A stretch of DNA of 64,000 nt from JASJAR01 sp039198225 (GCA_039198225.1 JBCCTQ010000013.1:1-64000), one strand, 5' to 3'; numbered from the stretch's first letter, positions 43,536-51,816 are shown. The notes: generated from the letters alone by a model not told the origin. Numbers and translations: made by a program.

Positions 43536-44453
43536 CTACTGGGCGGCAGCGCGAAACGGGGTATGGGCCGCAGACCATTCGGTTGCGGTCTTGATCCCTC
43601 CCAATGGGAACATGTGAAGTGCTGCGATCGGGAAATCGGGATCCGAGGCCTTGGCGGCTGCGAGATCGGCCACGAGCCCATCGGGCGTGTAGGGCATTAA
43701 GAGCTTTGTGACATCGCGCGCGCGCTTTTCGAGCACGTTAAGGCTCGGGCCAACGCCGCAAGAGATCGCAAACTTGATGAGGGTTTGGAGCTTGGCCGGT
43801 CCGGCAATGCCGAGATGGATCGGCAGTCCGATGCCGGCGTCGCGGAGAGACCTGGCCCAGGCAAGAATTGGCTCCGCCTCGAAGGCAAATTGGGTCACAA
43901 TTGCCATGTCCGCATCCGTCCGGGCCGCGAAGTCTTCCTTCCAGCGGAGGGCCGCATCGACATTGGCCGTCCCGCCATCTGGGTCGATGTCGCGGTTTCC
44001 TTCGGGGTGTCCGGCCACATGGAGGCGGGTAAAGCCCGCCCGGTCGAAGACGCCGGTTTCCAAAAGATCCATTGACGAGGTAAATTCGCCCACAGGCGTC
44101 GTCACGCCGCCGGCCAGGATCAACCCTTCCTCGACGCCCGCTTCACCCTGATAGCGCGCAACCCAATCGCCGAGCACGGCCTCATCAGCGATGATCCGTG
44201 CCGGAAAATGCGGCATGACTCGGAACCCGTCCTCGGCGAGCCGTTTGGCGGTTTCGGTCATGTCTTCGATCGGAGTGCCCTCGATATGGGCGATGTACAC
44301 CCGCGTGCCTTGGGGCAGGAGGGCGCGGAAATCCTCGATCTTCGCCGCCGTGCGGGGCATCACCTCGATTGAAGCGCCCTCCAGCATCGCGGCAATGCTC
44401 GGATCACCTTTAGGCCCGACCGAATTCCGCTTTTTGAATTTCAGCACCGCCAT
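43536..44453 (-). CDS. Methylenetetrahydrofolate reductase-like protein (MetF family)
   Basis: A 305-residue TIM-barrel protein of the methylenetetrahydrofolate reductase family. It has SIEVMPRTAAKIEDF, VYIAHIEGTPI, LILAGGVTTPVGEFTSS, HPEGNRDIDPDGG and ITQFAFEAEPI-type (here VTQFAFEAEP) segments. It is divergent from enteric MetF but typical of the roseobacter cluster form. It would supply methyl-THF to the adjacent pterin-binding methyltransferase, 44 bases downstream. GGAGAAGG precedes the ATG. Confidence 0.83.
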   Translation of the reverse strand: MAVLKFKKRNSVGPKGDPSIAAMLEGASIEVMPRTAAKIEDFRALLPQGTRVYIAHIEGTPIEDMTETAKRLAEDGFRVMPHFPARIIADEAVLGDWVARYQGEAGVEEGLILAGGVTTPVGEFTSSMDLLETGVFDRAGFTRLHVAGHPEGNRDIDPDGGTANVDAALRWKEDFAARTDADMAIVTQFAFEAEPILAWARSLRDAGIGLPIHLGIAGPAKLQTLIKFAISCGVGPSLNVLEKRARDVTKLLMPYTPDGLVADLAAAKASDPDFPIAALHMFPLGGIKTATEWSAAHTPFRAAAQ

Positions 44454-44479
44454 GGGCCTTCTCCATTCGGTTCGACCAT

Positions 44480-44776
44480 TCAGGCAACCCCGCCTTGGGA
44501 AACTAGGATCTGGAGGCGCTTCCGGTCGTATTCCTGATCGAGCCGGGCGGCTTCAGCCTCCGCCACGGCACGATCTTCCCCTGATATGGAGACCGGACCG
44601 ATTTTTCGCCATTCCGAGAGATAGGCGTCGGTTCCGGTGAGACCGTCCTTCATGGCGGCCCGGTCGATGGCTTGTTCAAAGCGCTCCGGTAGGGGCACTT
44701 TGATGCCTTCTCGACCTTTGCCGACAATGACCTGGGCGGGAATATCGCGCCAGTAGACGATGCTCACTTCAGCCAT
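44480..44776 (-). CDS. Virulence-factor-like small protein (PF13769 type)
   Basis: A 98-residue protein beginning MAEVSIVYWRDIPAQVIVGKGR, then ERFEQAIDRAAMK and AYLSEWRKIGP. This is a conserved family annotated only as virulence factor, commonly next to the metF-like gene in roseobacters. Its role is unknown; the genomic link suggests corrinoid or one-carbon metabolism. ATG 44776 with GGAG upstream; the open frame to 44839 adds basic residues only. First gene of the minus-strand cluster. Confidence 0.75.
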   Translation of the reverse strand: MAEVSIVYWRDIPAQVIVGKGREGIKVPLPERFEQAIDRAAMKDGLTGTDAYLSEWRKIGPVSISGEDRAVAEAEAARLDQEYDRKRLQILVSQGGVA

Positions 44777-45027
44777 TGTCGCTCCTTTCTTCGCCCTTCT
44801 AATCGCCCCCCGTTGCGCACGGCGGACTAATTTCGACATGCCGCGGCCCAGCCGCGACTTCCCTTGATAAACTAGGAGGTTAACGGGGCTTCGTCCAAGG
44901 GGGCCGGGGATGAAAGTTCCTCATTAGCGACATGAGCCCTCCTCAAGGGGATCGGGCGCGACGCGATGGTTGCGCGAACAGGGTTCGGTAACTTAGTGTG
45001 AGGTTAACACCGGAACGGAGGGCGCCT

Positions 45028-46143
45028 ATGCCGCCCGAAATGCCCCACGGCTCTGCGACATTTCCGTCGCCCGTGGCCCCAATGCCGGCGAAGCGGCCCG
45101 ACCCGGCCGACCTCTACGCCGCGCTCGACCTTGGCACGAATTCGTGCCGGATGCTCATCGCTCAGCCGAAGGGCAACCAATTCCATGTGGTCGACAGCTT
45201 TTCGAAATCGGTTCAACTGGGCCAGGGTCTTGAGCGGTCAGGGAAATTGTCCCGGAGCTCGATCCACCGGACGATCCACGCGATGCGGATTTGCAAGAGC
45301 AAGCTCATCCAGCACGATGTGAAACGGATGCGTTTGGTGGCCACGGAGGCCTGTCGGCGAGCAACCAATGGATCAGCCTTCGTCAACCAGATCCGCAAAG
45401 AGGCGGGCATGGATCTCGAAATCATCGAGCCCGAGGAAGAAGCGCGCCTGGCGGTGATCTCTTGCGCGCCTTTGGTTTCGACAAAAACCGAGCAACTTTT
45501 GGTGGTCGATATCGGCGGCGGGTCCACCGAGCTTGTCTGGATCGATCTCTCCCGGGTGCCCCGGATAGATCGCCCGCGGGCGATCATGCGGCTCCATGCG
45601 GGCTTTAAGGCCGAAGAGGGCTCGCCGTTTCCCGCCGCCCGGGTGGTCGATTGGATCTCGGTCCCCTTGGGCGTGGCAACCTTGCGGGACCAGTTTAGCG
45701 ACGTGGCTGACGATCCGGGGCGTTTTGCGCTGATGAGCTGCTTTTTCGAAGAAAAACTCGCCGCCTTCTCGCCCTATGCTGCGCCCCAATCGCGGGACGG
45801 GTTCCAGGTCATCGGGACCAGCGGGACGGTGACCACGGTCGCGGCGAGCCATCTCGGGCTGCGCCGCTACGATCGCAACAAGGTCGACGGGCTCCGAATG
45901 ACGTCCGACCAGATCGACAAGGTGATCCGGTCCTATCTCGAACTTGGGCCCGATGGGCGCCGGGCCGATCCGAGGATCGGACGCGACCGCCAGGCCCTCA
46001 TCATGTCGGGTGCCGCAATCCTCCAGGCGCTCCTTCGGGCCTGGCCCACGGACCGGTTGAGCGTGGCGGACCGGGGGCTTAGGGAAGGGCTTCTCTATGC
46101 CCAGATGTCGGCCGATGGGGTGTTGGACGACGGGCCCTACTAG
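45028..46143 (+). CDS. ppx: Exopolyphosphatase / Ppx-GppA family phosphatase
   Basis: A 371-residue ASKHA phosphatase cleaving polyphosphate or pppGpp. It has AALDLGTNSCRMLIAQP (phosphate 1), ATEACRRATNG, IIEPEEEARLAV, VVDIGGGSTELVW and GTSGTVTTVAA. It lacks the long C-terminal domain of enteric Ppx, as usual in this group. GGAGG six bases before the ATG at 45028 decides the start over the GTG at 44998. rlmE follows, a common pairing. Confidence 0.9.
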   Translation: MPPEMPHGSATFPSPVAPMPAKRPDPADLYAALDLGTNSCRMLIAQPKGNQFHVVDSFSKSVQLGQGLERSGKLSRSSIHRTIHAMRICKSKLIQHDVKRMRLVATEACRRATNGSAFVNQIRKEAGMDLEIIEPEEEARLAVISCAPLVSTKTEQLLVVDIGGGSTELVWIDLSRVPRIDRPRAIMRLHAGFKAEEGSPFPAARVVDWISVPLGVATLRDQFSDVADDPGRFALMSCFFEEKLAAFSPYAAPQSRDGFQVIGTSGTVTTVAASHLGLRRYDRNKVDGLRMTSDQIDKVIRSYLELGPDGRRADPRIGRDRQALIMSGAAILQALLRAWPTDRLSVADRGLREGLLYAQMSADGVLDDGPY

Positions 46144-46150
46144 GGCGGCG

Positions 46151-46195
46151 CGATTTTTCTCCGAAAAATCGGGCGCGTTTTCGGGGCGAAAACGC
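46151..46195. terminator. Two adjacent hairpins between ppx and rlmE
   Basis: CGATTTTT/AAAAATCG (8 bp, loop CTCCG) at 46151-46171 and GCGTTTTCG/CGAAAACGC (9 bp, loop GGG) at 46175-46195. No T-run follows. They lie 17 bases before rlmE and could attenuate or set an mRNA end. Confidence 0.45.
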
Positions 46196-46212
46196 CACGC
46201 GGAACAGGACGA

Positions 46213-46917
46213 ATGGAAAAGAAAAGCAGCGGACGGGGGGCCAGGGATCTCCGGGTGAAGGTCAAAACCGCGAGAGGGCGAAAGCTCTCCTCGACCCGTT
46301 GGCTCGAACGTCAGTTAAACGATCCTTACGTGCGCCGGGCAAAAGAAGAAGGCTACCGCGGGCGGGCGGCCTATAAGCTCATCGAACTCGATGATAAATA
46401 TCGGTTTCTTTTTCCGGGTGCCCGGGTGGTTGATCTCGGCGCCGCGCCTGGCGGGTGGTCCCAAGTGGCTGTTGCCCGCGCCAATGCGGAAGGCACCAAG
46501 GCGGGCAAACCCCAAGGCCGCGTCATCGGCATTGATCTCAAACCCCTCGACCCGATCCCAGGTGCGGCCTTTGATGTGATGGATTTTCTCGACGAGGGCG
46601 CCGACGACCGCCTTAAAGCCTGGCTCGACGGCCCGGCCGATGTGGTGCTTTCTGACATGGCGGCAGCAGCATCCGGGCATAAACAAACCGATCACTTGCG
46701 GATCATCGCCCTTTGCGAGGCGGCCGCGGACCTCGCCTTCGATGTCCTCGCTCCGGACGGGACCTTTGTTGCCAAGGTCCTCGCTGGCGGGGCGGAAGGC
46801 CAGCTTCAAGCCGAACTCAAACGCCGGTTTCAAAAGGTGACCAATGCGAAACCCCCGGCCTCGCGAGCGGATTCGTCGGAAAAATACGTGGTTGCCCAAG
46901 GCTTTAAGGGCGGCTAA
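46213..46917 (+). CDS. rlmE: 23S rRNA (uridine-2'-O-)-methyltransferase RlmE (FtsJ/RrmJ)
   Basis: A 234-residue SAM methyltransferase modifying U2552 of 23S rRNA. A basic N-terminus is followed by RAAYKLIELDDKY (catalytic Lys), VVDLGAAPGGWSQVA (SAM motif I), VLSDMAAAASGHKQTDH and TFVAKVLAGG (late catalytic Lys). Normal length and start. Confidence 0.96.
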   Translation: MEKKSSGRGARDLRVKVKTARGRKLSSTRWLERQLNDPYVRRAKEEGYRGRAAYKLIELDDKYRFLFPGARVVDLGAAPGGWSQVAVARANAEGTKAGKPQGRVIGIDLKPLDPIPGAAFDVMDFLDEGADDRLKAWLDGPADVVLSDMAAAASGHKQTDHLRIIALCEAAADLAFDVLAPDGTFVAKVLAGGAEGQLQAELKRRFQKVTNAKPPASRADSSEKYVVAQGFKGG

Positions 46918-46939
46918 CGCGGCGCGACCTGCGTTGGTC

Positions 46940-47353
46940 TCAGAGCTCTCTGGATTTTGTCCGAAAGACAGGTTCGATCCTACTCGACCGTAATGCCGTT
47001 CGAAGCTTGGGAGGCAAGGCCGCGTCTGCCGACCAACCGCTCGTGTCTTTGATCAAGCGGTGGATCTCAAGGGGCCGCGTCGCACAGGATCTCAGACGCT
47101 CAACTGACGCCTCGCTAAGCGCATAGATCGGCACGCCCGCCTTCGCGGCACTTTGGATCCGTTGCAGCATCTTTTGTTTGTAACCCGCCCGGTCGGGGCC
47201 GAGCTCAAACACGATCTCTGCACCTCCCACCACAGCGGAGATGCTGCCCTTCCCAGGCTCAAACTGGGCCACATCCCATCCGGCGTTTTTCAACCGTTGG
47301 GCAAGTTCCGAGCCTGTCTGTGGTCCGGGAGCGATGATCGCAGCTTTGGGCAA
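46940..47353 (-). CDS. Hypothetical protein downstream of the aldo/keto reductase
   Basis: A 137-residue protein I do not recognise. It begins KAAIIAPGPQTGSELAQRLKNAGWDV and continues VFELGPDRAGYKQKMLQRIQSAAKAG, a regular alpha/beta pattern like a small Rossmann-type or receiver-like fold. The start is TTG without a clear ribosome site, 17 bases after the reductase stop, so it may be translationally coupled. Composition is slightly GC-poorer than its neighbours. Converges with rlmE. Confidence 0.55.
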   Translation of the reverse strand: MPKAAIIAPGPQTGSELAQRLKNAGWDVAQFEPGKGSISAVVGGAEIVFELGPDRAGYKQKMLQRIQSAAKAGVPIYALSEASVERLRSCATRPLEIHRLIKDTSGWSADAALPPKLRTALRSSRIEPVFRTKSREL

Positions 47354-47370
47354 GGCGGGGCTACCGGGCC

Positions 47371-48414
47371 TTAATAGGGCATCGGATGGGCCCGGTGGGC
47401 CTTGTTGATCTCCGCAACGACCTGGTCCGGCAACTCAAGATCTGCCGCCGCCAACGCGGCCTCCAATTGCGCCATCGTCGTTGCCCCGAATATCGGTATC
47501 GTCGGGAAGGGCCGGGTCCAGCACCAGGCGAGCGACATCGCTACTGGGTCGAGGCCGTGGGTTTTGGCGATGTCGAGATAGGCATCGACGGCCTTAAAGG
47601 TGCGGGGTCCGACCCGTCCGCCGAGATTGGCGCCGATACTGCCCCGCGAGCCTTCTGGGACGGCACCCCCTTGGTATTTGCCGCTCAAAAGCCCGCAGGC
47701 CAGGGGCGAGAAGGCCAAAAGCGTGACGTCTTCGTTCACGGCAAGTTCCGCAAGATCCGTGTCGTAGAGCCGGCAGAGAAGCGAGTATTCGTTCTGGATC
47801 GACGCCATGCGGGGCAGGCCTTTTTCTTCGGCCAAGCGCAGCCATTGGGCTGTGCCCCAGGCGCTTTCATTGGAAAGCCCCACATGGCGGATCTTGCCGG
47901 CCTTTACCTCAGCCGCGAGGGCCTCGAGGACCTCTTCCATATGGTCGAGCGTTTCGGCCCGGTTCTGGTGCGAGGGATCATAGGTCCAATTTTGGCGGAA
48001 CATGTAGGAGCCGCGGGTGGGCCAATGGAGTTGGTAGAGGTCGATGTAATCGGTCTGGAGCCGGCGGAGCGACGCGTCCACACAGAGCGGGACCTCGGTT
48101 TTGTCATAGCCTTTGCCGCCCCTGACCGTGCCGCCATTGGGCCCGCTGATCTTGGTGGCGATGATCCAGTCTTTGCGGCGCCCGCTCTTGGCGTTCCACG
48201 TGCCGATGAGTTCTTCGGTGCGCCCCACCGTCTCGGGCTTAAGCGGTGTTGTGGGATACATTTCCGCCGTGTCCATGAAGTTGATGCCGGCATCACCGGC
48301 CCGGTCGATCTGGCTATGGGCCTCGGCTTCGGTGTTTTGGCTGCCCCAGGTCATGGTGCCGAGGCACAGGGCACTCACATCAAGGCCAGTCTGGCCGAGT
48401 TTCTGCATCCGCAT
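47371..48414 (-). CDS. Aldo/keto reductase (Tas-like)
   Basis: A 347-residue NADPH-dependent aldo/keto reductase. It has LGTMTWGSQN, NFMDTAEMYP (catalytic Asp and Tyr), WIIATKISGP (catalytic Lys), DLYQLHWPTRG (catalytic His), HVGLSNESAWG, and IPIFGATTMAQLEAAL near the end. The length and the insertion GSYMFRQNWTYDPSH match the Tas/YajO type. AAAGGAG nine bases before the ATG at 48414. The natural substrate is unknown. Confidence 0.88.
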   Translation of the reverse strand: MRMQKLGQTGLDVSALCLGTMTWGSQNTEAEAHSQIDRAGDAGINFMDTAEMYPTTPLKPETVGRTEELIGTWNAKSGRRKDWIIATKISGPNGGTVRGGKGYDKTEVPLCVDASLRRLQTDYIDLYQLHWPTRGSYMFRQNWTYDPSHQNRAETLDHMEEVLEALAAEVKAGKIRHVGLSNESAWGTAQWLRLAEEKGLPRMASIQNEYSLLCRLYDTDLAELAVNEDVTLLAFSPLACGLLSGKYQGGAVPEGSRGSIGANLGGRVGPRTFKAVDAYLDIAKTHGLDPVAMSLAWCWTRPFPTIPIFGATTMAQLEAALAAADLELPDQVVAEINKAHRAHPMPY

Positions 48415-48547
48415 GGGGCGCGTCTCCTTTGGGAATGGAGAAACCCTTAGCGCTTGGGATTTTGTGCGCAAGCGGAGATGGTGAGGCATCAGGGTCGAAG
48501 GCTTAGATCAAGTTCGGGACGGGTGAGGCGAGAGGAAATCCTCTTGA

Positions 48548-48562
48548 GAACAAAAATAGAAC
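48548..48562 (+). promoter_or_regulatory. LexA (SOS) box of imuA
   Basis: GAACAAAAATAGAAC is an exact GAAC-N7-GAAC alphaproteobacterial LexA operator, 17 bases before the imuA start. imuA is a known SOS gene in this class, so the site is well supported. Confidence 0.85.
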
Positions 48563-48578
48563 ATTGTAGGTGTAGGCC

Positions 48579-49304
48579 ATGTCTGCCGCCGCCGCCCCGC
48601 ATCTTCTCACCCGTTTTCCGAGCGGATCTGCCGCCCGGAGGCCCGGTTCGGGCGAGATCCGGTTTCTGGCCGATCTCGCGCTCGCCCCGGCCCGGGTCCA
48701 TGAGGCCTGCGGGGCGGCCCGGCATACATTCGCCCTGATCCTGGCAGCGGCCCTTCGGGGGCCGATCCTTTGGATCGCGCCTGAGCGTCGGCCAGAGGCG
48801 CTCCATGGGCCGGGGATCAAGCGGTTTGTGGATCCTGCCCGGTTTATTTTTATCACCCCGAAACGCGACGACGAGGTGCTTTGGGTGATGGAAGAGGCGC
48901 TTCGGGCGGGATCGGTGCCTTTCGTGGTGGCAGATCTGCCTGGCCCGCCGGGATTGACCCCGGTGCGTCGGCTTCATCTGGCGGCCGAAACCGGAGCCGG
49001 GGAGGGGCACGGGGCGCCGCTCGGCCTCCTCCTGACCCCTGGGGAGGGCGGGGCGCCCGGGATCGAGACCCGTTGGGAGATGCGCGCCCGCCATGGCACG
49101 GCGGGCAAACGCGCCTGGAGCCTTCACCGCCGCCGGGCCCGGACCTTGCCGGAAAAAGCCTGGCATGTGGGGATCGAACGCGGGCGTTTCACCTTGGAGG
49201 GCCCTTGGAACGAGCGCGCGGCCGGTGAGATTTCCCAGCCTTCAAGCGTCGTGCGGGAACCTCTGACGCAGGAGCCTCCAGCGGGAGTATTTTTCCCAGG
49301 ATGA
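48579..49304 (+). CDS. imuA: ImuA-like SOS mutagenesis protein, without imuB/dnaE2
   Basis: A 241-residue RecA-like protein of the ImuA family. It has HEACGAARHTFALILAAAL, GPILWIAPERR, DPARFIFITPKRDDEVLWVMEEALR and VVADLPGPPGLTPVRRLHLAAE, all ImuA landmarks. ImuA normally works with ImuB and DnaE2 in SOS translesion mutagenesis, encoded directly downstream, but here the next gene is dgt on the other strand. The last residues (AGVFFPG) and the TGA are supplied by a family A repeat, suggesting that the original 3' end was lost or extended. Confidence 0.78.
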   Translation: MSAAAAPHLLTRFPSGSAARRPGSGEIRFLADLALAPARVHEACGAARHTFALILAAALRGPILWIAPERRPEALHGPGIKRFVDPARFIFITPKRDDEVLWVMEEALRAGSVPFVVADLPGPPGLTPVRRLHLAAETGAGEGHGAPLGLLLTPGEGGAPGIETRWEMRARHGTAGKRAWSLHRRRARTLPEKAWHVGIERGRFTLEGPWNERAAGEISQPSSVVREPLTQEPPAGVFFPG

Positions 49305-49306
49305 AG
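49285..49306 (+). repeat. Dispersed repeat family A, copy 6
   Basis: GAGTATTTTT, CCC, then AGGATGAAG. It overlaps the end of imuA, whose TGA stop (49302-49304) lies within the repeat. Confidence 0.7.
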
Positions 49307-49360
49307 CAGGGGAGCGCGCCATGCCTTCGAAAAACCGCTTCAGAGCGAAGGCCGCAAACC

Positions 49361-49382
49361 CTTCATCTCTTCAAAAATACGC
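49361..49382 (-). repeat. Dispersed repeat family A, copy 7
   Basis: On the minus strand GCGTATTTTTG, then AAGAGATGAAG. It lies between imuA and the 3' end of dgt, facing copy 6. Confidence 0.7.
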
Positions 49383-49419
49383 ATATACCAACACCGCCAA
49401 ACCGCGGGACGATCGGCGG

Positions 49420-50586
49420 TTACCGCCAGGCGTCGAGCGCCGATCTGCCATCGCCGGCCAATCGCGCGTGGCTTTGAAGAGCGAAACGGTCGGTCATCCC
49501 GGCGATATAGTCGCAAACGATGCGGGCCAATGCGACATCGGATTGGACCTCGGCCACGTCTTTCCGCCATTGCTTGGGCAAGCGGGCCGGTGCGGCCATC
49601 AGGAGCGGAAAGAGGCCGTCAACCACCTCGGTGACCTCCGCGCGCATCTTCACAACCGACGGGGCGCGGTACATGCGCTCAAACAAAAAGCGCCGGATGA
49701 CTTTCAGATCTTCAAAGACGGGCTCTGAAAACCGGATGAGCCCCCGCCCGGCCAGCCGCACGTCATCCGCGGATTGGGGCACGATCTCGGCCAGGCGGTT
49801 TTGGGCAAAGGCGATCACATCCTCCACCAAAAGCCCGAAAAACCGCCGCAGCGCTTCGTGGCGACGGCGATAGTAATTCAAGCCAGGGTAATGGTGATCG
49901 ACCGCGGCAAAGCAGCCATCCAACAGGGGTAGCTCTGCCAATTCATCGGTGGAGAAAAGCTCGGCCCGGAGCCCGTCATGGAGATCGTGGTGGTTATAGG
50001 CCACATCGTCCGAGATCGCCGCCACCTGGGCTTCGGCGCTGGCGAATGTGCCGAGTTCGAGGTCATGGAGCGCGTTGTACTCGGCCAGGGCCCAGGGCAG
50101 GTCGCCGGTTACCGGACCGTTATGTTTTGCAATTCCTTCAAGGGTTTCCCAGGTGAGGTTCAACCCGTCAAAATCCGCGTAATGGCGCTCGAGCGAGGTG
50201 ACGATGCGGAGCGCCTGGGCGTTGTGGTCAAACCCGCCATAGGGCGCCATCAGCCGTTGCAGCGCCTCTTCGCCGGTATGGCCAAAAGGTGGATGGCCGA
50301 GATCATGGGCCAGCGCCAGGGCCTCGGTGAGTTCTCCGTTCAATCCAAGCGCCCCCGAAATCGTCCGCGCCACCTGGGCCACTTCGATCGAATGGGTGAG
50401 CCGCGTGCGGAAATAATCGCCCTCATGTTCGATAAAAACCTGGGTTTTGTGTTTGAGGCGCCGGAAGGCGGAGGCATGGATGATGCGGTCGCGGTCGCGC
50501 TGAAAACACGAGCGGAACGTGCTTTCCTCTTCGGCAAAGCGCCGGCCCCGGGACGCGTCGGGGCTTGATGCAAATGGGGCCGCGAT
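49420..50586 (-). CDS. dgt: Deoxyguanosinetriphosphate triphosphohydrolase-like protein Dgt
   Basis: An HD-domain dNTPase of about 388 residues. It has RDRDRIIHASAFRRLKHKTQVF, RTRLTHSIEVAQVAR, LAHDLGHPPFGHTGEEAL (the HD metal site) and VAYNHHDLHDGLRAELF. By comparison with family members the protein should begin near AAPFASSPDASRGRRF. Exactly there the DNA has ATC at 50586-50584 preceded, six bases away, by AAGGGAGG. No ATG, GTG or TTG occurs in frame between there and the conserved region. The only standard start upstream is the ATG at 50679, which adds 31 unrelated residues. Either a rare ATC start is used or ATG was mutated or misread. Confidence 0.88.
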   Translation of the reverse strand: MAAPFASSPDASRGRRFAEEESTFRSCFQRDRDRIIHASAFRRLKHKTQVFIEHEGDYFRTRLTHSIEVAQVARTISGALGLNGELTEALALAHDLGHPPFGHTGEEALQRLMAPYGGFDHNAQALRIVTSLERHYADFDGLNLTWETLEGIAKHNGPVTGDLPWALAEYNALHDLELGTFASAEAQVAAISDDVAYNHHDLHDGLRAELFSTDELAELPLLDGCFAAVDHHYPGLNYYRRRHEALRRFFGLLVEDVIAFAQNRLAEIVPQSADDVRLAGRGLIRFSEPVFEDLKVIRRFLFERMYRAPSVVKMRAEVTEVVDGLFPLLMAAPARLPKQWRKDVAEVQSDVALARIVCDYIAGMTDRFALQSHARLAGDGRSALDAWR

Positions 50587-50696
50587 GACCGGCCTCCCTT
50601 GAGAGACTGCGCGCCACCTCCTATACTTGTGTCTCCGGCGAGCGCCACCGGGAAGGTGCTGGCGCGGTTTGCCAAACATTAAAGGGCGATCGAGCC

Positions 50697-51032
50697 ATGA
50701 ATATCGCGATCCTGCCACCCAAAGTGACCGACCGGGCCTTTGAACGCCTGGCCGAGATCAATGGGGCGAGTGAAGGCGGGCAGGGCCTCAGGGTGGCGGT
50801 TGAAGGCGGCGGATGTTCCGGGTTTCAATACGATTTCCGCCTCGATGCGCCGGCCGCAGACGATCTTGTGCTCGAAAAAGCCGGTCAAAAAGTGCTGATC
50901 GACCCGGTGTCGCTGCCATTCCTTGAAAACGCAGTAATCGACTTTTCCGACGAGCTCATCGGGGCGCGGTTCACGATCGAGAACCCGAATGCAAGCTCGA
51001 GTTGCGGCTGCGGCACGTCGTTTTCGATGTAG
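50697..51032 (+). CDS. erpA: Iron-sulfur cluster insertion protein ErpA/IscA (A-type carrier)
   Basis: A 111-residue A-type Fe-S carrier delivering clusters to target proteins. The three conserved cysteines are present in VEGGGCSGFQYDF and SSSCGCGTSF at the C-terminus. It is divergent from dgt, a usual arrangement in Rhodobacteraceae. ErpA versus IscA cannot be separated firmly by sequence alone. Confidence 0.92.
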   Translation: MNIAILPPKVTDRAFERLAEINGASEGGQGLRVAVEGGGCSGFQYDFRLDAPAADDLVLEKAGQKVLIDPVSLPFLENAVIDFSDELIGARFTIENPNASSSCGCGTSFSM

Positions 51033-51118
51033 CCGGCCTTGGGGCGTCTCTCCGTCGGGCGCTTGGTCGGCTTAGTCCTTCTCAGTGAAGTTGCTCTGAG
51101 ACGTGCGAGGGGACGCCC

Positions 51119-51736
51119 TTAGCGGGCCTTGCCTAAAAACACATAGCCCATGCTCGTCCGGCTCGGCGGACCGGCCACAAAAGGGATGGCGCGCCCCTTT
51201 AGCCCAGCCGCATCGCCCCACGACAGCACGGCTTCCGGCGCGTAGGCCCGATGCTGCCAGAGGGTTCTGAGAAGGGCTGTACACCAATGGGGGCGCGAGA
51301 CCGCCAAAAGAAGTGTGCCTTCGGGAGCCAGAAAGCGACTGAGTGCGGCGAGGATTTCGGCCGGGTTGTCAAAGTGTTCGATCACATGGCCTGCGAGGAT
51401 CACGTCGTAGCGGCCCGTCGCTGAATTCAGCTCAGCAAGGTCGCGATAGGTGTTACCCACCCGAGCACCAGCGCGGCCCAAGGTGCGTCCGGCTTCGGCC
51501 AGCATCGCGTCGGAAACGTCCAAGAGATCGATGCGCGCAATATCGTGACTTGAGGCCATTGCTTCGGAGAGGGCGCCCGATCCGCAGCCAAAGTCGAGGC
51601 AGGGGCCCAGTTGCCAGGGAATATCAGCGGCTGTGACCAAGTCGCCGTAGGCGGCGGGATAACCCAACCGGGCGATTTTGCTTCCCCAAGTGGGGGCGAC
51701 ACGATCGTAGCGGGCGGCAAGTTGGGCAGCGAACAT
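51119..51736 (-). CDS. Class I SAM-dependent methyltransferase
   Basis: A 205-residue methyltransferase. SAM motif I is LDFGCGSGALSEAM, motif II includes IDLLDVSDAML, and YDVILAGHVIEHFDNP is the post-motif. The C-terminal part (SRPHWCTALLRTLWQHRAY) probably shapes the substrate pocket. Substrate unknown. The ATG at 51736 is six bases from AAGGGGGGA. It is divergent from a MarR regulator across a gap holding three matching operators, so it is very probably the regulated target. Confidence 0.83.
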   Translation of the reverse strand: MFAAQLAARYDRVAPTWGSKIARLGYPAAYGDLVTAADIPWQLGPCLDFGCGSGALSEAMASSHDIARIDLLDVSDAMLAEAGRTLGRAGARVGNTYRDLAELNSATGRYDVILAGHVIEHFDNPAEILAALSRFLAPEGTLLLAVSRPHWCTALLRTLWQHRAYAPEAVLSWGDAAGLKGRAIPFVAGPPSRTSMGYVFLGKAR

Positions 51737-51758
51737 AGGGATCCCCCCTTCGGAAACC

Positions 51759-51773
51759 GTCAAGTTGATTGAC
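51759..51773. promoter_or_regulatory. MarR-type operator 1
   Basis: GTCAAGTTGATTGAC, a dyad with arms GTCAA/TTGAC, lying downstream of the predicted methyltransferase -10 element. Confidence 0.65.
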
Positions 51774-51801
51774 GAAGTTCCTACACCTCGCCATCAAATA
51801 C

Positions 51802-51816
51802 GTCAAGCAACTTGAC
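51802..51816. promoter_or_regulatory. MarR-type operator 2
   Basis: GTCAAGCAACTTGAC, perfect 6-bp arms. It overlaps both divergent -35 hexamers: TTGACA (plus, 51812-51817) and TTGACG (minus, 51806-51801). Confidence 0.7.

Noticed and set aside
44777..45027. SAM or SAH riboswitch before the one-carbon cluster
   Set aside because: I looked for SAM-II, SAM-V and SAM/SAH-type cores on the minus strand upstream of the cluster and found no matching conserved stretch.
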